Part shown: positions 8,922 to 18,332 of the stretch, piece after piece
Position numbering within the stretch: position 1 is the first letter of the stretch
Layout: each line of letters opens with the position of its first letter
Origin: an uncultured Halocynthiibacter sp.
GTDB lineage: Bacteria > Pseudomonadota > Alphaproteobacteria > Rhodobacterales > Rhodobacteraceae
NCBI GenBank assembly: GCA_947503035.1
Contig: CANNCD010000002.1
Coordinates: 248,001 to 312,000, forward strand
DNA: 64,000 bases
Direction of reading: 5' to 3'
Notes under the pieces: model-generated
Told to the model about the DNA's origin: nothing
Database searches by the model: none
Seen by the model: the letters and a program-made list of their open reading frames with translations, nothing else
Made by a program: the position numbers and the translations under genes

Positions 8922-9565
8922 AACGGGCACTTCGCGCTAAAGGACATGCCTTTGCCGCCCTCAGGGTGGCGCAGTTGCAGTTTTTCCGCATGAAGCATCA
9001 GGCGCGGCGCATCGCGTGCCTCGCCGGTTGCATAGAACGGGTCACCCATGATCGGGTGGCCGATTTCACGCATATGGACGCGCAACTGGTGGCTGCGACC
9101 CGTCTTGGGGTACAAACGCACCCGCGTGGATACGTCTTCGTATTTCACAACGCGCCAATCGGTGATCGCCTCTTTGCCGTTTTCATGATCCACATGTTGC
9201 AGTGGACGATTGGGCCAATCCACGATCAATGGAAGATCAACGGTGCCTTCGCGTTGCTCAACCCGTCCAAAGACACGCGCGATATAGGTTTTCTTGGTCT
9301 GACGTTTTTCAAACTGTAGGCCCAGATGCCGTTGCGCGTGTTTGGACAGGGCAAAAACCATGACGCCCGATGTGTCGCGATCCAATCGGTGGATCAAAAG
9401 CGCCTCGGGGAACGCCGCTTGCACCCGCGCAATAAGACAATCGGCCAGATGTTCACCCTTACCAGGGACCGACAACAGCCCGCTTGGCTTGTCGACAAGC
9501 AACAGGTGGTGGTCGGAGTGAATGATCTTCAGCGGATCTTGCGGAGGGTTGTATACGTCGTCCAT
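8918..9565 (-). CDS. rluA: Pseudouridine synthase RluA (23S rRNA/tRNA)
   Basis: Isomerises specific uridines to pseudouridine; E. coli RluA acts on 23S rRNA U746 and tRNA U32. The 215 residues follow E. coli RluA closely: YNPPQDP at the start, VDKPSGLLSVPG, the catalytic HRLDRDTSGVMV, DLPLIVDWPNRP, and KTGRSHQLRVHMREIGHPIMGD. I chose the ATG at 9565, preceded by AGGGA, over a TTG at 9589 that overlaps the upstream stop. It lies directly downstream of the GFA gene on the minus strand and converges with the aldehyde dehydrogenase. Confidence 0.92.
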   Translation of the reverse strand: MDDVYNPPQDPLKIIHSDHHLLLVDKPSGLLSVPGKGEHLADCLIARVQAAFPEALLIHRLDRDTSGVMVFALSKHAQRHLGLQFEKRQTKKTYIARVFGRVEQREGTVDLPLIVDWPNRPLQHVDHENGKEAITDWRVVKYEDVSTRVRLYPKTGRSHQLRVHMREIGHPIMGDPFYATGEARDAPRLMLHAEKLQLRHPEGGKGMSFSAKCPF

Positions 9566-9585
9566 GGCTGTCCCTACGACGGGTA

Positions 9586-9969
9586 TCAATATTTCGCAAG
9601 CTGTTCCGGCCCGTCTTCGATGTCATAATAGTCGCCCTTGTCTTTGACGAAAATATGTTTGGACGTGGTCAGGCCGGTGTCACCATCCAAGGTGCCGGTC
9701 GCAATAGAAGTCGTGTCTTCGCCGTCCATGGTCCAAAACAGGCTAGAGCCACAGCGATTACAGAACGCCCGTTGTGCGGTCTCTGATGAACGAAACCATG
9801 TCAGGCCCGTGTCGTTGGTGATGAGAAGGTGGTCTGTGGGGACCTGTGTTGCTGACCAATAGTGGCCGCTTGTCTTGCGGCATTGGCTACAGTGACAGGC
9901 CACGGACGGGCGGAGCGGGCCGTTGAGCGAAAAGGCTACGGCGCCGCAAAGGCATGATCCTGTGTGCAT
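9586..9969 (-). CDS. GFA/CENP-V family zinc-binding protein
   Basis: A 127-residue protein of the GFA (glutathione-dependent formaldehyde-activating) fold. Cysteine motifs for zinc are plain: CLCGAVAF near residue 6, CHCSQCRK near residue 26, and FCNRCGSSLFW near residue 69. The family binds two zinc ions, but most members have no proven enzymatic role and formaldehyde activity should not be assumed. A clear ribosome site (AAGGAG) precedes the ATG at 9969. It lies between the methionine sulfoxide reductase and rluA on the same strand. Confidence 0.88.
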   Translation of the reverse strand: MHTGSCLCGAVAFSLNGPLRPSVACHCSQCRKTSGHYWSATQVPTDHLLITNDTGLTWFRSSETAQRAFCNRCGSSLFWTMDGEDTTSIATGTLDGDTGLTTSKHIFVKDKGDYYDIEDGPEQLAKY

Positions 9970-9979
9970 CGATGTCTCC

Positions 9980-10444
9980 TTAGATCGACTTAAACGCGTT
10001 CTGTAAAATTTGCGACATTTCCCGCGCGTCGGTTTCAGTGAACGCCGCGGGCTGGTCGCTGTCTATATCAAAAACGCCGATCAGCCGTTCATTTGCGCCA
10101 TACACGGGGATAACGAGTTCAGATTGGGTAGACGTCGCACAGGCAATATGCCCATCAAAGGCGTCCACGTCGTCGACCAATTGTGTTTTGCCTGTGTCGG
10201 CACAAACACCGCAAACCCCTTTGCCAAATGGGATTTTTAGACATCCATGACCGCCCTGATATGGCCCGATCTTAAGGGTGCGTTCACCCACGTTCCTGTA
10301 AAAACCGGTCCAGTCAAATCGATCATCCGCATGATGGATTTCGCAGGTGACGGTCGCCATCAAAGCGATCTCATCGGTTTCGCCTTGGGTCAGAGCGGTG
10401 ATGATCTTGGAGATTTCGTCATAGTCGATGGCGGTTTCCGGCAT
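9980..10444 (-). CDS. msrC: Free methionine-(R)-sulfoxide reductase (GAF type)
   Basis: Reduces free L-methionine-(R)-sulfoxide in the cytoplasm. The 154 residues form a single GAF domain. All three cysteines used by E. coli fRMsr are present: Cys68 (GGHGCLKIP), Cys78 (GKGVCG) and Cys102 (GHIACATSTQSELVIPV). An extra Cys81 lies beside Cys78. I chose the ATG at 10444 (MPETAIDYDE) because the 22 codons upstream do not match the family. The next gene downstream is the GFA protein, ten bases away, so the two are probably co-transcribed. Confidence 0.9.
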   Translation of the reverse strand: MPETAIDYDEISKIITALTQGETDEIALMATVTCEIHHADDRFDWTGFYRNVGERTLKIGPYQGGHGCLKIPFGKGVCGVCADTGKTQLVDDVDAFDGHIACATSTQSELVIPVYGANERLIGVFDIDSDQPAAFTETDAREMSQILQNAFKSI

Positions 10445-10529
10445 GGTCGTTCCAATTTGAAATGTCTTTACAACCGATTGGTAAGGAATGAGCCGTAACA
10501 TCACAAGCATTGACCACTAGGAGAATGCT

Positions 10530-10877
10530 ATGAATCTTGTTTCAGAAAACATGCAAGATGCGCTGCTTGTCACGACAGAAGACACACGCATCGATGCCGC
10601 CGTCGCCATTCGGTTCAAAGACCAAATGCGCGCAATTACCGATGACGGGCCCAAGCGCGTGGTTCTTGATCTTCAAAATGTACAATTCGTCGATAGTAGC
10701 GGCCTTGGCGCGATCGTCGCGGCGATGAAACAGGTTGGCTCTGGTCGCCGACTTGAATTGGCTGGCCTGACGTCCTCAGTCAAAAAGGTTTTTGCGCTGA
10801 CTCGCATGGATTCTGTTTTCACCATCCATGGATCCGTTGAAGACGCATTTGGTCATACAACCGCCAAAGCATCTTAG
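10530..10877 (+). CDS. STAS-domain anti-sigma factor antagonist
   Basis: A 115-residue single STAS domain like SpoIIAA/RsbV. The core motif VDSSGLGAIVAAMK carries Ser56, which lines up with the serine phosphorylated in SpoIIAA. The unphosphorylated form would bind an anti-sigma kinase and release its target. A good ribosome site (AGGAG) precedes the ATG. The serine-kinase gene follows 21 bases downstream, so the pair forms a partner-switching module. No sigma factor gene or PP2C phosphatase gene is adjacent, and the target is unknown. Confidence 0.9.
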   Translation: MNLVSENMQDALLVTTEDTRIDAAVAIRFKDQMRAITDDGPKRVVLDLQNVQFVDSSGLGAIVAAMKQVGSGRRLELAGLTSSVKKVFALTRMDSVFTIHGSVEDAFGHTTAKAS

Positions 10878-10898
10878 TCGCGCCCGAGGAGGAGAATA

Positions 10899-11351
10899 GT
10901 GCTCATGCACGAAGAAGGACCAAATACAGTGATTGATCTCGCTCTCAAAAATGATTCTCTTGCCGTTCGCACCGTCCTTGAGGACCTGAACACGCAGTTG
11001 GGGACGCTTGGTTTCTTGGAGGACACCGTTCAAAATGTTGAGCTGGTGATGGCCGAGGTTCTGAATAACGTTGTTGAACACGCCTATCCAGAGGGAGAAG
11101 AGGGGGATATCGAAATTTCGGCAATTCCATCGGGTGAAGGAATTCAGTTTCTTGTTCAAGACAAGGGGGTGCCAATGCCAAACGGCACGCCCCCAAGTGG
11201 CGAACAAGGGAGCCTTGATTGTGAATTGGATGATTTGCCCGAAGGCGGATTTGGCTGGTTCTTGATCCGCATAATGGCGCAAAATCTGGAATATCGCCGA
11301 AGTGACGGTTATAACCGCCTGTCCTTTTTCATGGCGCAAGAAGCCGCATAA
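10899..11351 (+). CDS. RsbW-like anti-sigma factor / serine kinase
   Basis: A 150-residue protein with an HATPase_c domain of the RsbW/SpoIIAB type. The ATP-lid motifs are visible: N box EVLNNVVEHAYP (near residue 53), G1-like box VQDKGVPMP, and GGFGWFLIRIMA as G2. It should phosphorylate the STAS partner encoded just upstream and hold a sigma factor or another target. GTG at 10899 is the best start by spacing to GAGGAGGAG; an ATG two codons later is the alternative. No cognate sigma factor is nearby. Confidence 0.88.
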   Translation: MLMHEEGPNTVIDLALKNDSLAVRTVLEDLNTQLGTLGFLEDTVQNVELVMAEVLNNVVEHAYPEGEEGDIEISAIPSGEGIQFLVQDKGVPMPNGTPPSGEQGSLDCELDDLPEGGFGWFLIRIMAQNLEYRRSDGYNRLSFFMAQEAA

Positions 11352-11490
11352 ATAGATGTCACGAAATCGCCTTAGTTCGTGCATATTGTCGTCGTAAATA
11401 GGTGGGAAATTGAGCGCATAGCCAAACTGGCTTTTCTCCGGTGGCGCGTTCAACAGCCCCCACCGTTACGCGCGTCGCCGGAGGCAAATA

Positions 11491-11817
11491 TCAGTTCATC
11501 TGGAATTGAAGTGTATATGCGCCATCATTCAAGTCTCCGAAAAGATCAGGAATGTCAGGGTGCGTGACAGGAGTGCCAGTATAGTCCGCAACTAAGTTCT
11601 GCTCGGACACATAGGCGACATAGTAACTCTCATCATTCTCCGCCAATAGATGATAGAACGGCTGCTCTTTCTCTGGGCGGTTTTCGTGGGGGATGGCATC
11701 GTACCACTCGTCCGAATTTGAAAATTCCGGATCTACATCAAAAACGACGCCCCGGAACGGGTGTTTCTTATGACGGACAACTTGTCCTAGCCGGTATTTC
11801 GCGCGTTTTTTTAGCAT
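11491..11817 (-). CDS. hspQ: Heat shock protein HspQ / YccV family
   Basis: HspQ family (hemimethylated-DNA-binding domain fold), 108 residues. In enterobacteria HspQ enhances Lon proteolysis of selected substrates and speeds decay of a mutant DnaA. Family residues are clear: AKYRLGQVVRHKKHPFRGVVFDVDPEF, DEWYD, QPFYHLLAEN, YVAYVSEQNL. I chose the ATG at 11817 because 19 upstream codons lack any match. The gene sits alone between the RsbW-like gene and the AEC transporter. Confidence 0.9.
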   Translation of the reverse strand: MLKKRAKYRLGQVVRHKKHPFRGVVFDVDPEFSNSDEWYDAIPHENRPEKEQPFYHLLAENDESYYVAYVSEQNLVADYTGTPVTHPDIPDLFGDLNDGAYTLQFQMN

Positions 11818-11900
11818 AGTATTACAGTCCCCTATCTTGTTAGTACCGTTCTTGCATGCAACATGTCTATGCAAACCGGTAAAATCAGGAGAAACAGTCT

Positions 11901-12782
11901 GTGGCGTTAATCTTAACAGTATTACAGATTGTCGCGCCGGTTTTCATTCTTGCCGCTATTGGATTTGCATGGGTACGCTTTGATTTCGAATATCGGATCG
12001 AATTCGTTACGCGCCTTACGATGACAATTTCCGTTCCATGTCTGATATTTAGCGCATTGGTGAACGCCGACATTGGCCGTGACGAATTCGCCGTACTGCT
12101 GTGGGCGTCGGCCCTATGCTATATCGTACTGTTTGTCGTGTTTGGCTTGGTATTGCGGGCGGGCGGGCTGAACATTCGAACATTCTGCGTCCCTCTCGTG
12201 TTTGGAAATACGGGAAATCTGGGCCTTCCGCTTGCTTTGTTTGCGTTCGGCCCCGAGGGGTTGAGCTATGCGATTGTCGTATTTGCGGTTATGGCGCTTA
12301 TGTCATTTACGATCGGCATCTGGATTGTGGCCGGCGGCGGGAACCCCATCGCGACGCTGAAGGAGCCAATCGTCGGGGCAACACTTCTGGGGACGGTGTT
12401 TCTGTGGAACGGTTGGGAGACACCAAAGTTCCTGACGGACACAATTGAGCTGATCGGGCAAATGGCGATTCCGTTGATGCTTTTGTCGCTCGGGGTTGCC
12501 TTGGCGCGCCTCAAACTCAACGCGGTTTTCCGCGCGAGCTGGTTATCAATATTCAAGGCTGCGGCCTCGATTGCCGTTGCCGTCGTGATCGGTCGTTGGC
12601 TCAATATTGAAGGGGTCGCTTTTGCGGTTCTGGTTCTTCAAATCGGCACCCCCGTTGCCGTAACGTCGTATTTTCTGGCTGCCAAATATGGGGGCGAAGC
12701 AGATGATGTCGCCAGCCTCGTGGTCATTTCGACCCTGATTTCGGTGCTTGCCTTGCCGATCACATTGGCGTTTTTGATCTGA
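11901..12782 (+). CDS. AEC-family transporter
   Basis: Auxin-efflux-carrier family permease, 293 residues with about ten membrane helices in two halves. The family elements FGNTGNLGLPLALFAFG in the first half and IPLMLLSLGVALA in the middle are plain, as is VLQIGTPVAVTSYFLAAKYG near the end. The substrate is not evident; relatives carry organic acids or amino-acid-like compounds. The GTG at 11901 follows AGGAG. No neighbour suggests a substrate. Confidence 0.85.
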   Translation: MALILTVLQIVAPVFILAAIGFAWVRFDFEYRIEFVTRLTMTISVPCLIFSALVNADIGRDEFAVLLWASALCYIVLFVVFGLVLRAGGLNIRTFCVPLVFGNTGNLGLPLALFAFGPEGLSYAIVVFAVMALMSFTIGIWIVAGGGNPIATLKEPIVGATLLGTVFLWNGWETPKFLTDTIELIGQMAIPLMLLSLGVALARLKLNAVFRASWLSIFKAAASIAVAVVIGRWLNIEGVAFAVLVLQIGTPVAVTSYFLAAKYGGEADDVASLVVISTLISVLALPITLAFLI

Positions 12783-12857
12783 TCCTGCGGCAATGCCCAT
12801 TTCCATGTGGGGCGAAATTTGTTATGGGTAAAGAAAAAATAATAACATGAGGCAGAT

Positions 12858-13436
12858 ATGAGCAAACGTCTTTTGGCACTTGTTTTCGTCGTCGTGGTCG
12901 CGTCTTGTAGCGGCGGAAATAATTCCGCGCCGCGCAATTTGGACAACGCCTGTTCGATCCTAGACCAACGTCCCAGCTTTCTTCGGGCGATGAAGCGCAC
13001 CGAACGTAAATGGGGTGTTCCCGTGCACGTCCAGATGGCCGTGATTCACCAAGAAAGTAAATTCATCGCAAATGCGCGCACTCCGGTTCAGTATACGCTG
13101 GGCGTGATTCCGATGGGACGCCAATCCTCGGCCTATGGCTATGCACAGGCGCTTGATGGCACTTGGGATGACTATCGCAAGGCCACCGGCCGTATTGGCG
13201 CACGTCGCAATGACATCGGCGATGCGACCGACTTTATGGGGTGGTATTTCAACAATGCGACCAGCCGCCTTGGCCTGTCTAAATCCGATGCGCGCAATCA
13301 ATATCTTGCGTATCACGATGGCATCACCGGCTATTCCCGCGGGAGCTATCGGAGCAAGGGCTGGCTTGTGAATGTTGCGAACCGCGTTCAAAGCCGTGCG
13401 AATACCTATCGCTCACAGCTTGCGAGATGTACCTAA
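12858..13436 (+). CDS. Lytic-transglycosylase-like lipoprotein
   Basis: A 192-residue putative lipoprotein. The signal peptide ends in a lipobox (VASC, Cys17). The mature part resembles the SLT lysozyme-like fold: VPVHVQMAVIHQESKF carries the probable catalytic Glu66, followed by SSAYGYAQALDGTWDDYR. It would cut glycan strands of peptidoglycan from the outer or inner membrane surface. The ORF continues to a typical ARCT end and a terminator hairpin. Which transglycosylase class it belongs to cannot be decided here. Confidence 0.85.
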   Translation: MSKRLLALVFVVVVASCSGGNNSAPRNLDNACSILDQRPSFLRAMKRTERKWGVPVHVQMAVIHQESKFIANARTPVQYTLGVIPMGRQSSAYGYAQALDGTWDDYRKATGRIGARRNDIGDATDFMGWYFNNATSRLGLSKSDARNQYLAYHDGITGYSRGSYRSKGWLVNVANRVQSRANTYRSQLARCT

Positions 13437-13445
13437 ATTACGAAG

Positions 13446-13467
13446 GGCGCGCGTTAATTCGCGCGCC
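13446..13467 (+). terminator. GC-rich terminator after the transglycosylase gene
   Basis: GGCGCGCG (13446-13453) pairs with CGCGCGCC (13460-13467) around a TTAATT loop, followed by GCTTTTCTT. The second arm lies within the last codons of the convergent lolA gene, so the hairpin spans the lolA stop codon. Confidence 0.75.
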
Positions 13468-14053
13468 GCTTTTCTTCTGCGCTTGCATTGAAGAATGTGC
13501 TGTACGGGAACTTTGATATCTCGTTCACATTGCCCAAATCGATGGTCGTTTTGCCACCTGCGTTATCGGTGATCACCCACTGACGCAGTGAAACCGGATT
13601 GTTCGAAAACACCAGTTTGATGTTGCCTTGTTCGGGTTCTGCGGGGTCTTGTGCCGTCACGACGGTAAAGTCATCGTTCCCATCATGGCCGGTCACAATC
13701 TTTTCGTCGGTCAGGTCCACATTTCGCGCCAGAAGAAGTTTGAGCGGCGTATGCGAAACTTGGTACTTTTCGGGGCCAGTGTTGGACCGCCCGTCAAAGA
13801 CGTTCAGGACGCCGCCCTGTGCAATCACCAAATCCCGCGAAGGCGCATCATATTCGAACCGCATCCGGCCGGGGCGGTGAAGATACAGCTGGCCGGTAGA
13901 CGATGAGCCGTCCCCGTTGATTTGGGTAAACGACATCTGTGCCCGCGTCAGACCATTGATATAGTCGGACAGCGCGGTCAAAGACAGTTTCTCGGCAGAA
14001 GCCGGAAGGGCGAAGGTCAGCGCAAACAGAGGCGCAAGAAGAATACGTTTCAT
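13454..14053 (-). CDS. lolA: Outer-membrane lipoprotein carrier LolA
   Basis: Periplasmic chaperone of 199 residues that ferries lipoproteins from the LolCDE complex to the outer membrane. A Sec signal peptide (MKRILLAPLFALTFALPASA) is cut after about residue 20. The mature domain shows the LolA pattern: FTQINGDGSSSTGQLYLHRPGRMRFEY, then VFDGRSN and LKLLLARNVDL. It is the last gene of the aminotransferase-ftsK-lolA run on the minus strand. No LolB is present, as is usual in alphaproteobacteria. Confidence 0.93.
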   Translation of the reverse strand: MKRILLAPLFALTFALPASAEKLSLTALSDYINGLTRAQMSFTQINGDGSSSTGQLYLHRPGRMRFEYDAPSRDLVIAQGGVLNVFDGRSNTGPEKYQVSHTPLKLLLARNVDLTDEKIVTGHDGNDDFTVVTAQDPAEPEQGNIKLVFSNNPVSLRQWVITDNAGGKTTIDLGNVNEISKFPYSTFFNASAEEKRRAN

Positions 14054-14128
14054 ATCTATAACTTAATGCGTCTGTTGATGATTTTAACCCCCCGCCACGC
14101 GGGGCAGGGGGGATTGGCGACGGATCGC

Positions 14129-17014
14129 CTATTGTGGTTCAGGAAGCAGGATCTCGCGTTTTCCGACGTGGTTCGCGGCACTGACCAGACCTTGGTCTTC
14201 CATTTGTTCAACCAAACGCGCGGCCTTGTTATAGCCAATCGCCAGTTTGCGCTGGATATAGGAGGTCGAACATTTCCGGTCCTTGGCGACGATTGCGACG
14301 GCTTGATCATAGAGCGCGTCTTCGCCAGTGGTGTTGCCACCAAGACCAAGAACAAGATCGATGTCGCTCTCGGCGGCCTCATCTGGACCTTCGACAACGC
14401 CGCTCATGTAATCGGGCGGGCCGAAGGATTTGAGGTGGGTCACGATTTCTTCGACCTCTTCATCGGAACAGAACGGACCGTGGATACGCGTGATTTTCGC
14501 GCCACCGGCCATGTACAGCATGTCACCCATGCCCAACAATTGTTCCGCACCTTGTTCACCCAGAATCGTGCGGCTGTCGATTTTCGATGTCACTTGGAAC
14601 GAAATACGGGTCGGGAAGTTGGCCTTGATCGTGCCGGTGATCACGTCCACGGACGGACGCTGGGTCGCCATGATCAGGTGAATACCGGACGCACGGGCCA
14701 TCTGGGCCAGACGTTGGATACAGGCTTCGATTTCCTTACCGGCCACCATCATAAGATCGGCCATCTCGTCAACCACCACCACGATATAGGGCAGGATTTC
14801 CGGCTTGGTCATTTCGGTTTCAAAGATCGGATCGCCGGTTTCCTCGTCAAAGCCGGTCTGAACAGTGCGTTCAAACATCTCGTCCTTGGCAAGGGCGTCT
14901 TTCACGCGGCCGTTATAGCCGTCGATGTTGCGCACACCCATTTTCGACATCTTGCGATACCGGTCTTCCATTTCGCCCACGACCCATTTCAACGCCACAA
15001 CGGCCTTTTTCGGGTCGGTCACAACGGGTGACAACAGATGCGGAATGCCGTCATACACAGACAATTCCAACATCTTTGGGTCGATCATGATCATGCGGCA
15101 TTCTTCTGGCGAAAGCTTATAAAGCAGCGACAGGATCATCGTGTTGATCGCAACGGATTTACCGGAGCCGGTTGTACCCGCAATCAAAAGGTGGGGCATC
15201 TTGGCAAGGTTCGCAACGATGGGATCACCACCAATGTCCTTACCCAAGGCAAGCGGTAGCTTCATGTTGCTATCGCCGAAATCACGCGCCGATAGAATTT
15301 CGCGCAAAACCACCATTTCGCGGTTCTCGTTCGGCAATTCGATTCCGATCACCGACCGACCAGGGACGGTGGACACACGTGCGGCAAGCGCAGACATAGA
15401 CCGTGCGATATCATCGGCAAGGCCAATAACGCGGCTGGCCTTAAGACCCGGCGCGGGTTCGAGTTCGTACATGGTGACCACGGGACCCGGGCGCACAGAT
15501 ACGATTTCGCCTTTGACGCCATAGTCGTCCAACACGTTTTCCAACATGCGCGCGTTCTCTTCGAGGGCCTCGTCGGACAGGTGATGACGGTCAACGGTGT
15601 CAGGGCTGCGGAGCAAGTTCAGCGGCGGGAATTCGAACGCGGAAATGGTCGATTCCTCGAACTGCAACGCCGGCTGGGCCTCTTGCTGGGCACGGGCGGA
15701 TGGCTGAACGGGCTTGCGCTGTGCGTGCTGAACCACTGGTTTTGCAACGGGTGCCGCGGCAATCGGCGCACGGCTTAGGATGCGACCGGCTGGGTCCGCT
15801 GCAACGGGCTGTTGTGCTGGTTCCGGTTGGAAATCCTCCAACACAGGCGCCTCTGGCTCTGCGTATTGCGGCACGACCTGCTCCATCATTGGCGCGGAGA
15901 GCGCAGCAGCGGGGGCAGGCTGTGGCGTGGTATTCGCGATAAGCGGCTCTGGACCGCGACGGGTCAGGCGTGGTTCGTTGCGCATTGCGGCACGAACATG
16001 GGCATTGCGGGCGCGGGTTTTGATCGCGTCGCTGATTTTGCCTTTGATCCGGTCGTCACCATCAACAGGGGCCTCGGCCTCCATCATTGGTTCGGCGTAA
16101 TGAACCTCTTCTGGCTCGGCACGTTTCATCAAGGACGGAACGCGGGCCAAGAGACCACCGCGTGGTTGTGGCGCGGGTTCTGGTTCGATCACCGGTGCGG
16201 CGACGGGCGCGGCCAATGGCTCGGCGCGCTGCACGCGTTGAACGGGGGCCGCGGGCTCTTCGAACATTTGTTGGTTGGCATAGTCATAGGCCGCCTGTTC
16301 TTCGGCGGCGATACGTGCAGTTTCACGACGTTCGGCGCGGTTATCACGCGCGGTCTGTGCGGCAACCGCCGCCCCACGTGCGCCACGCCCCGCAAGGGTC
16401 ATGATCTGCGCATAGGTCATGATAACGCCGACAATCAAGAAACGCATGATGGTTTGCAGTTCGGGCTTGATAAAGCCAAGCGCAAACAGCGCCATCGCGA
16501 TCATACCAACCCCAAGAATGGCGGACAGAAGTTTAAACAAGAATGCGTTCTGGAACGGCGAAACGTTCAGGATAAATCCAAGAACCGTGTCGCCCATCAG
16601 GCCACCCATGCCCACCACATTATCCGACGTCAAAGTCGCCGCATAGATCGCCGCAACGGCAATCGCGATGGGCACGAAGATGCTGCGCTGAAGGGCGCGT
16701 TCGGACCCAGAATGGAACATGAACCGCGCGGCCCACCCCAGCAGTGCAATCGGCAGACCCCATGCCGCATAGCCAATAATCAGGAACATCATACCCGAAA
16801 CAGTCGCGCCAAACGAACCCAACCAGTTCTTTACCGGCGTGCCCGTTTCCGTCAGCCAGCTGGGATCCTCTGGCGAATAGGACCAGATCATCATCGCTGC
16901 CAAAATACCCGCAATTGCCAGACCAGCGCCCAGCAATTCCTTGCCGCGCTTTTCAATGGCTGCTTGCATATTCGAATCCAAAAGCGGATCTCGCTGTCGT
17001 GTCGGATAGGCCAT
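14129..17014 (-). CDS. ftsK: DNA translocase FtsK
   Basis: Division-septum DNA pump, 961 residues, that clears and resolves chromosome termini during cell division. The first 210 residues hold about four membrane helices. A Pro/Ala/Glu-rich linker (about 220-450) follows. The motor domain starts near FEFPPLNLL and has Walker A GTTGSGKS and [12 protein letters not shown]. The C-terminal gamma winged helix (about 895-955) is visible as [31 protein letters not shown] and reads KOPS sites. The ATG at 17014 lies 14 bases after the aminotransferase stop, suggesting one transcript. Large opposite-strand ORFs here are shadows. Confidence 0.97.
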   Translation of the reverse strand: MAYPTRQRDPLLDSNMQAAIEKRGKELLGAGLAIAGILAAMMIWSYSPEDPSWLTETGTPVKNWLGSFGATVSGMMFLIIGYAAWGLPIALLGWAARFMFHSGSERALQRSIFVPIAIAVAAIYAATLTSDNVVGMGGLMGDTVLGFILNVSPFQNAFLFKLLSAILGVGMIAMALFALGFIKPELQTIMRFLIVGVIMTYAQIMTLAGRGARGAAVAAQTARDNRAERRETARIAAEEQAAYDYANQQMFEEPAAPVQRVQRAEPLAAPVAAPVIEPEPAPQPRGGLLARVPSLMKRAEPEEVHYAEPMMEAEAPVDGDDRIKGKISDAIKTRARNAHVRAAMRNEPRLTRRGPEPLIANTTPQPAPAAALSAPMMEQVVPQYAEPEAPVLEDFQPEPAQQPVAADPAGRILSRAPIAAAPVAKPVVQHAQRKPVQPSARAQQEAQPALQFEESTISAFEFPPLNLLRSPDTVDRHHLSDEALEENARMLENVLDDYGVKGEIVSVRPGPVVTMYELEPAPGLKASRVIGLADDIARSMSALAARVSTVPGRSVIGIELPNENREMVVLREILSARDFGDSNMKLPLALGKDIGGDPIVANLAKMPHLLIAGTTGSGKSVAINTMILSLLYKLSPEECRMIMIDPKMLELSVYDGIPHLLSPVVTDPKKAVVALKWVVGEMEDRYRKMSKMGVRNIDGYNGRVKDALAKDEMFERTVQTGFDEETGDPIFETEMTKPEILPYIVVVVDEMADLMMVAGKEIEACIQRLAQMARASGIHLIMATQRPSVDVITGTIKANFPTRISFQVTSKIDSRTILGEQGAEQLLGMGDMLYMAGGAKITRIHGPFCSDEEVEEIVTHLKSFGPPDYMSGVVEGPDEAAESDIDLVLGLGGNTTGEDALYDQAVAIVAKDRKCSTSYIQRKLAIGYNKAARLVEQMEDQGLVSAANHVGKREILLPEPQ

Positions 17015-17028
17015 ACTGTTCGTCCTCG

Positions 17029-18213
17029 TTATGTGTAGATGCAGTCGCGCAGGGTGGTCAGTGCGCGCCGCATCTCTTCTATTGGGGCAACCATGGCAAC
17101 ACGAATGTAACCTTTGCCCGGATTTTGATCGTTCATATCATCGCGGCTGAGGTATTCGCCCGGAAGGACGCGTACGCCTGTCTCAGTCCACAATTTCACA
17201 GTTGCTTTGACGCCGTCTGGGACGGGAAGCCAGAGGAAAAAACCGGCTCTGGGGCTTTGATAACCCTCTACACCGGCAAAGATTTCGTCCGCCGCGTCAA
17301 ATTTCGCCTGATACAGGGCGCGGCTTTCTTGGACGTGTGTTTCGTCGTTCCACGCAGCCGCAGCCGCATGTTGCAACGGAATAGGAAGCGGGGCGCCGGC
17401 ATAGGTACGCATTTGTTGGATGCGGGCGATGGTCTCGGGGCCGCCACAGACAAACCCCGACCGAAGGCCGGCAAGGTTGCTGCGTTTAGACAGGGAATGA
17501 AACACGGCGACGCGTTCGGGATGCGCGCCGAATTGTTTCGCGGCCTGCAACGCGCCCATCGGGGGCTCATCGCGGTAGACTTCGCAGTAACATTCGTCCG
17601 CTAGAATTTGGAAATCGTACTTTTCGGCCAGCGCGAGGAGGTCGCGCCAGTAATCCGCATCCGCCGTCGCGCCCTGCGGGTTGGCGGGGGAGCAGATGTA
17701 GACAAGCGTGGTGCGGCGCAACAGGTCCTCGGAGAGGCCAGCGAAATCGGGGAGGTGCCCCGTTTCGGCGGTTGCGGGCACGTAAATAGGTTCGGCATTC
17801 ACCGACATCGCACCGACGGAATAGGCCTGATAAAACGGGTTCGGTGTCAAAATCACCGGACGTTCACCGTTTTTCGTCTCAGGGCACAGCGCCATCGCGG
17901 CGTTATACAGCCCCTCGCGGGTGCCGTTCAGAATCGAAACATGTTTGGCGTATTCAACATCGACATCATAGCGACGTTTGAGCCAGCCGGCGATGGCCTC
18001 GCGCAGCACAGGAAGGCCCTCGTTTGGGGGATACCGACGGAAATCGGCGGCGTGTTTTGTGATCTCTTCGGTAATGAAATCAGGGAAATCATGCTGTGGT
18101 TCGCCAATGGTCAACGCCACAGGCGTACCACTAGGCGTCAAGCCGTCAAGAAGCGTCCGCAAACGCGGAAACGCATATTCTGGGAGGTCCGAAAACCGCT
18201 CAGGAAACACCAT
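17029..18213 (-). CDS. Class I/II aminotransferase (DapC-like)
   Basis: PLP-dependent aminotransferase, 394 residues, fold type I. The PLP-lysine motif is [17 protein letters not shown] (lysine in SLSKRS), with [11 protein letters not shown] and [13 protein letters not shown] for cofactor contacts and the C-terminal arginine region [12 protein letters not shown]. The sequence is closest in feel to N-succinyldiaminopimelate aminotransferases (lysine and peptidoglycan precursor pathway), but other substrates in this large family are possible. It precedes ftsK, consistent with a cell-wall or division transcript. Confidence 0.82.
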   Translation of the reverse strand: MVFPERFSDLPEYAFPRLRTLLDGLTPSGTPVALTIGEPQHDFPDFITEEITKHAADFRRYPPNEGLPVLREAIAGWLKRRYDVDVEYAKHVSILNGTREGLYNAAMALCPETKNGERPVILTPNPFYQAYSVGAMSVNAEPIYVPATAETGHLPDFAGLSEDLLRRTTLVYICSPANPQGATADADYWRDLLALAEKYDFQILADECYCEVYRDEPPMGALQAAKQFGAHPERVAVFHSLSKRSNLAGLRSGFVCGGPETIARIQQMRTYAGAPLPIPLQHAAAAAWNDETHVQESRALYQAKFDAADEIFAGVEGYQSPRAGFFLWLPVPDGVKATVKLWTETGVRVLPGEYLSRDDMNDQNPGKGYIRVAMVAPIEEMRRALTTLRDCIYT

Positions 18214-18332
18214 ATCTACCTCAAATCACGGGATCATTATCGCCCCATTTCTGATCAGGATAACGAAATAATGATGCGCGGTCTAGTGATCGTCGTGCTT
18301 TTCCATCTTCGTTCCCGAGAAATGTGTGGCAT

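Noticed and set aside
13922-17038. Long plus-strand ORFs (369 and 408 codons) opposite ftsK
   Set aside because: They mirror the ftsK codon pattern, lack family features and have no ribosome sites; ftsK on the minus strand is unmistakable.
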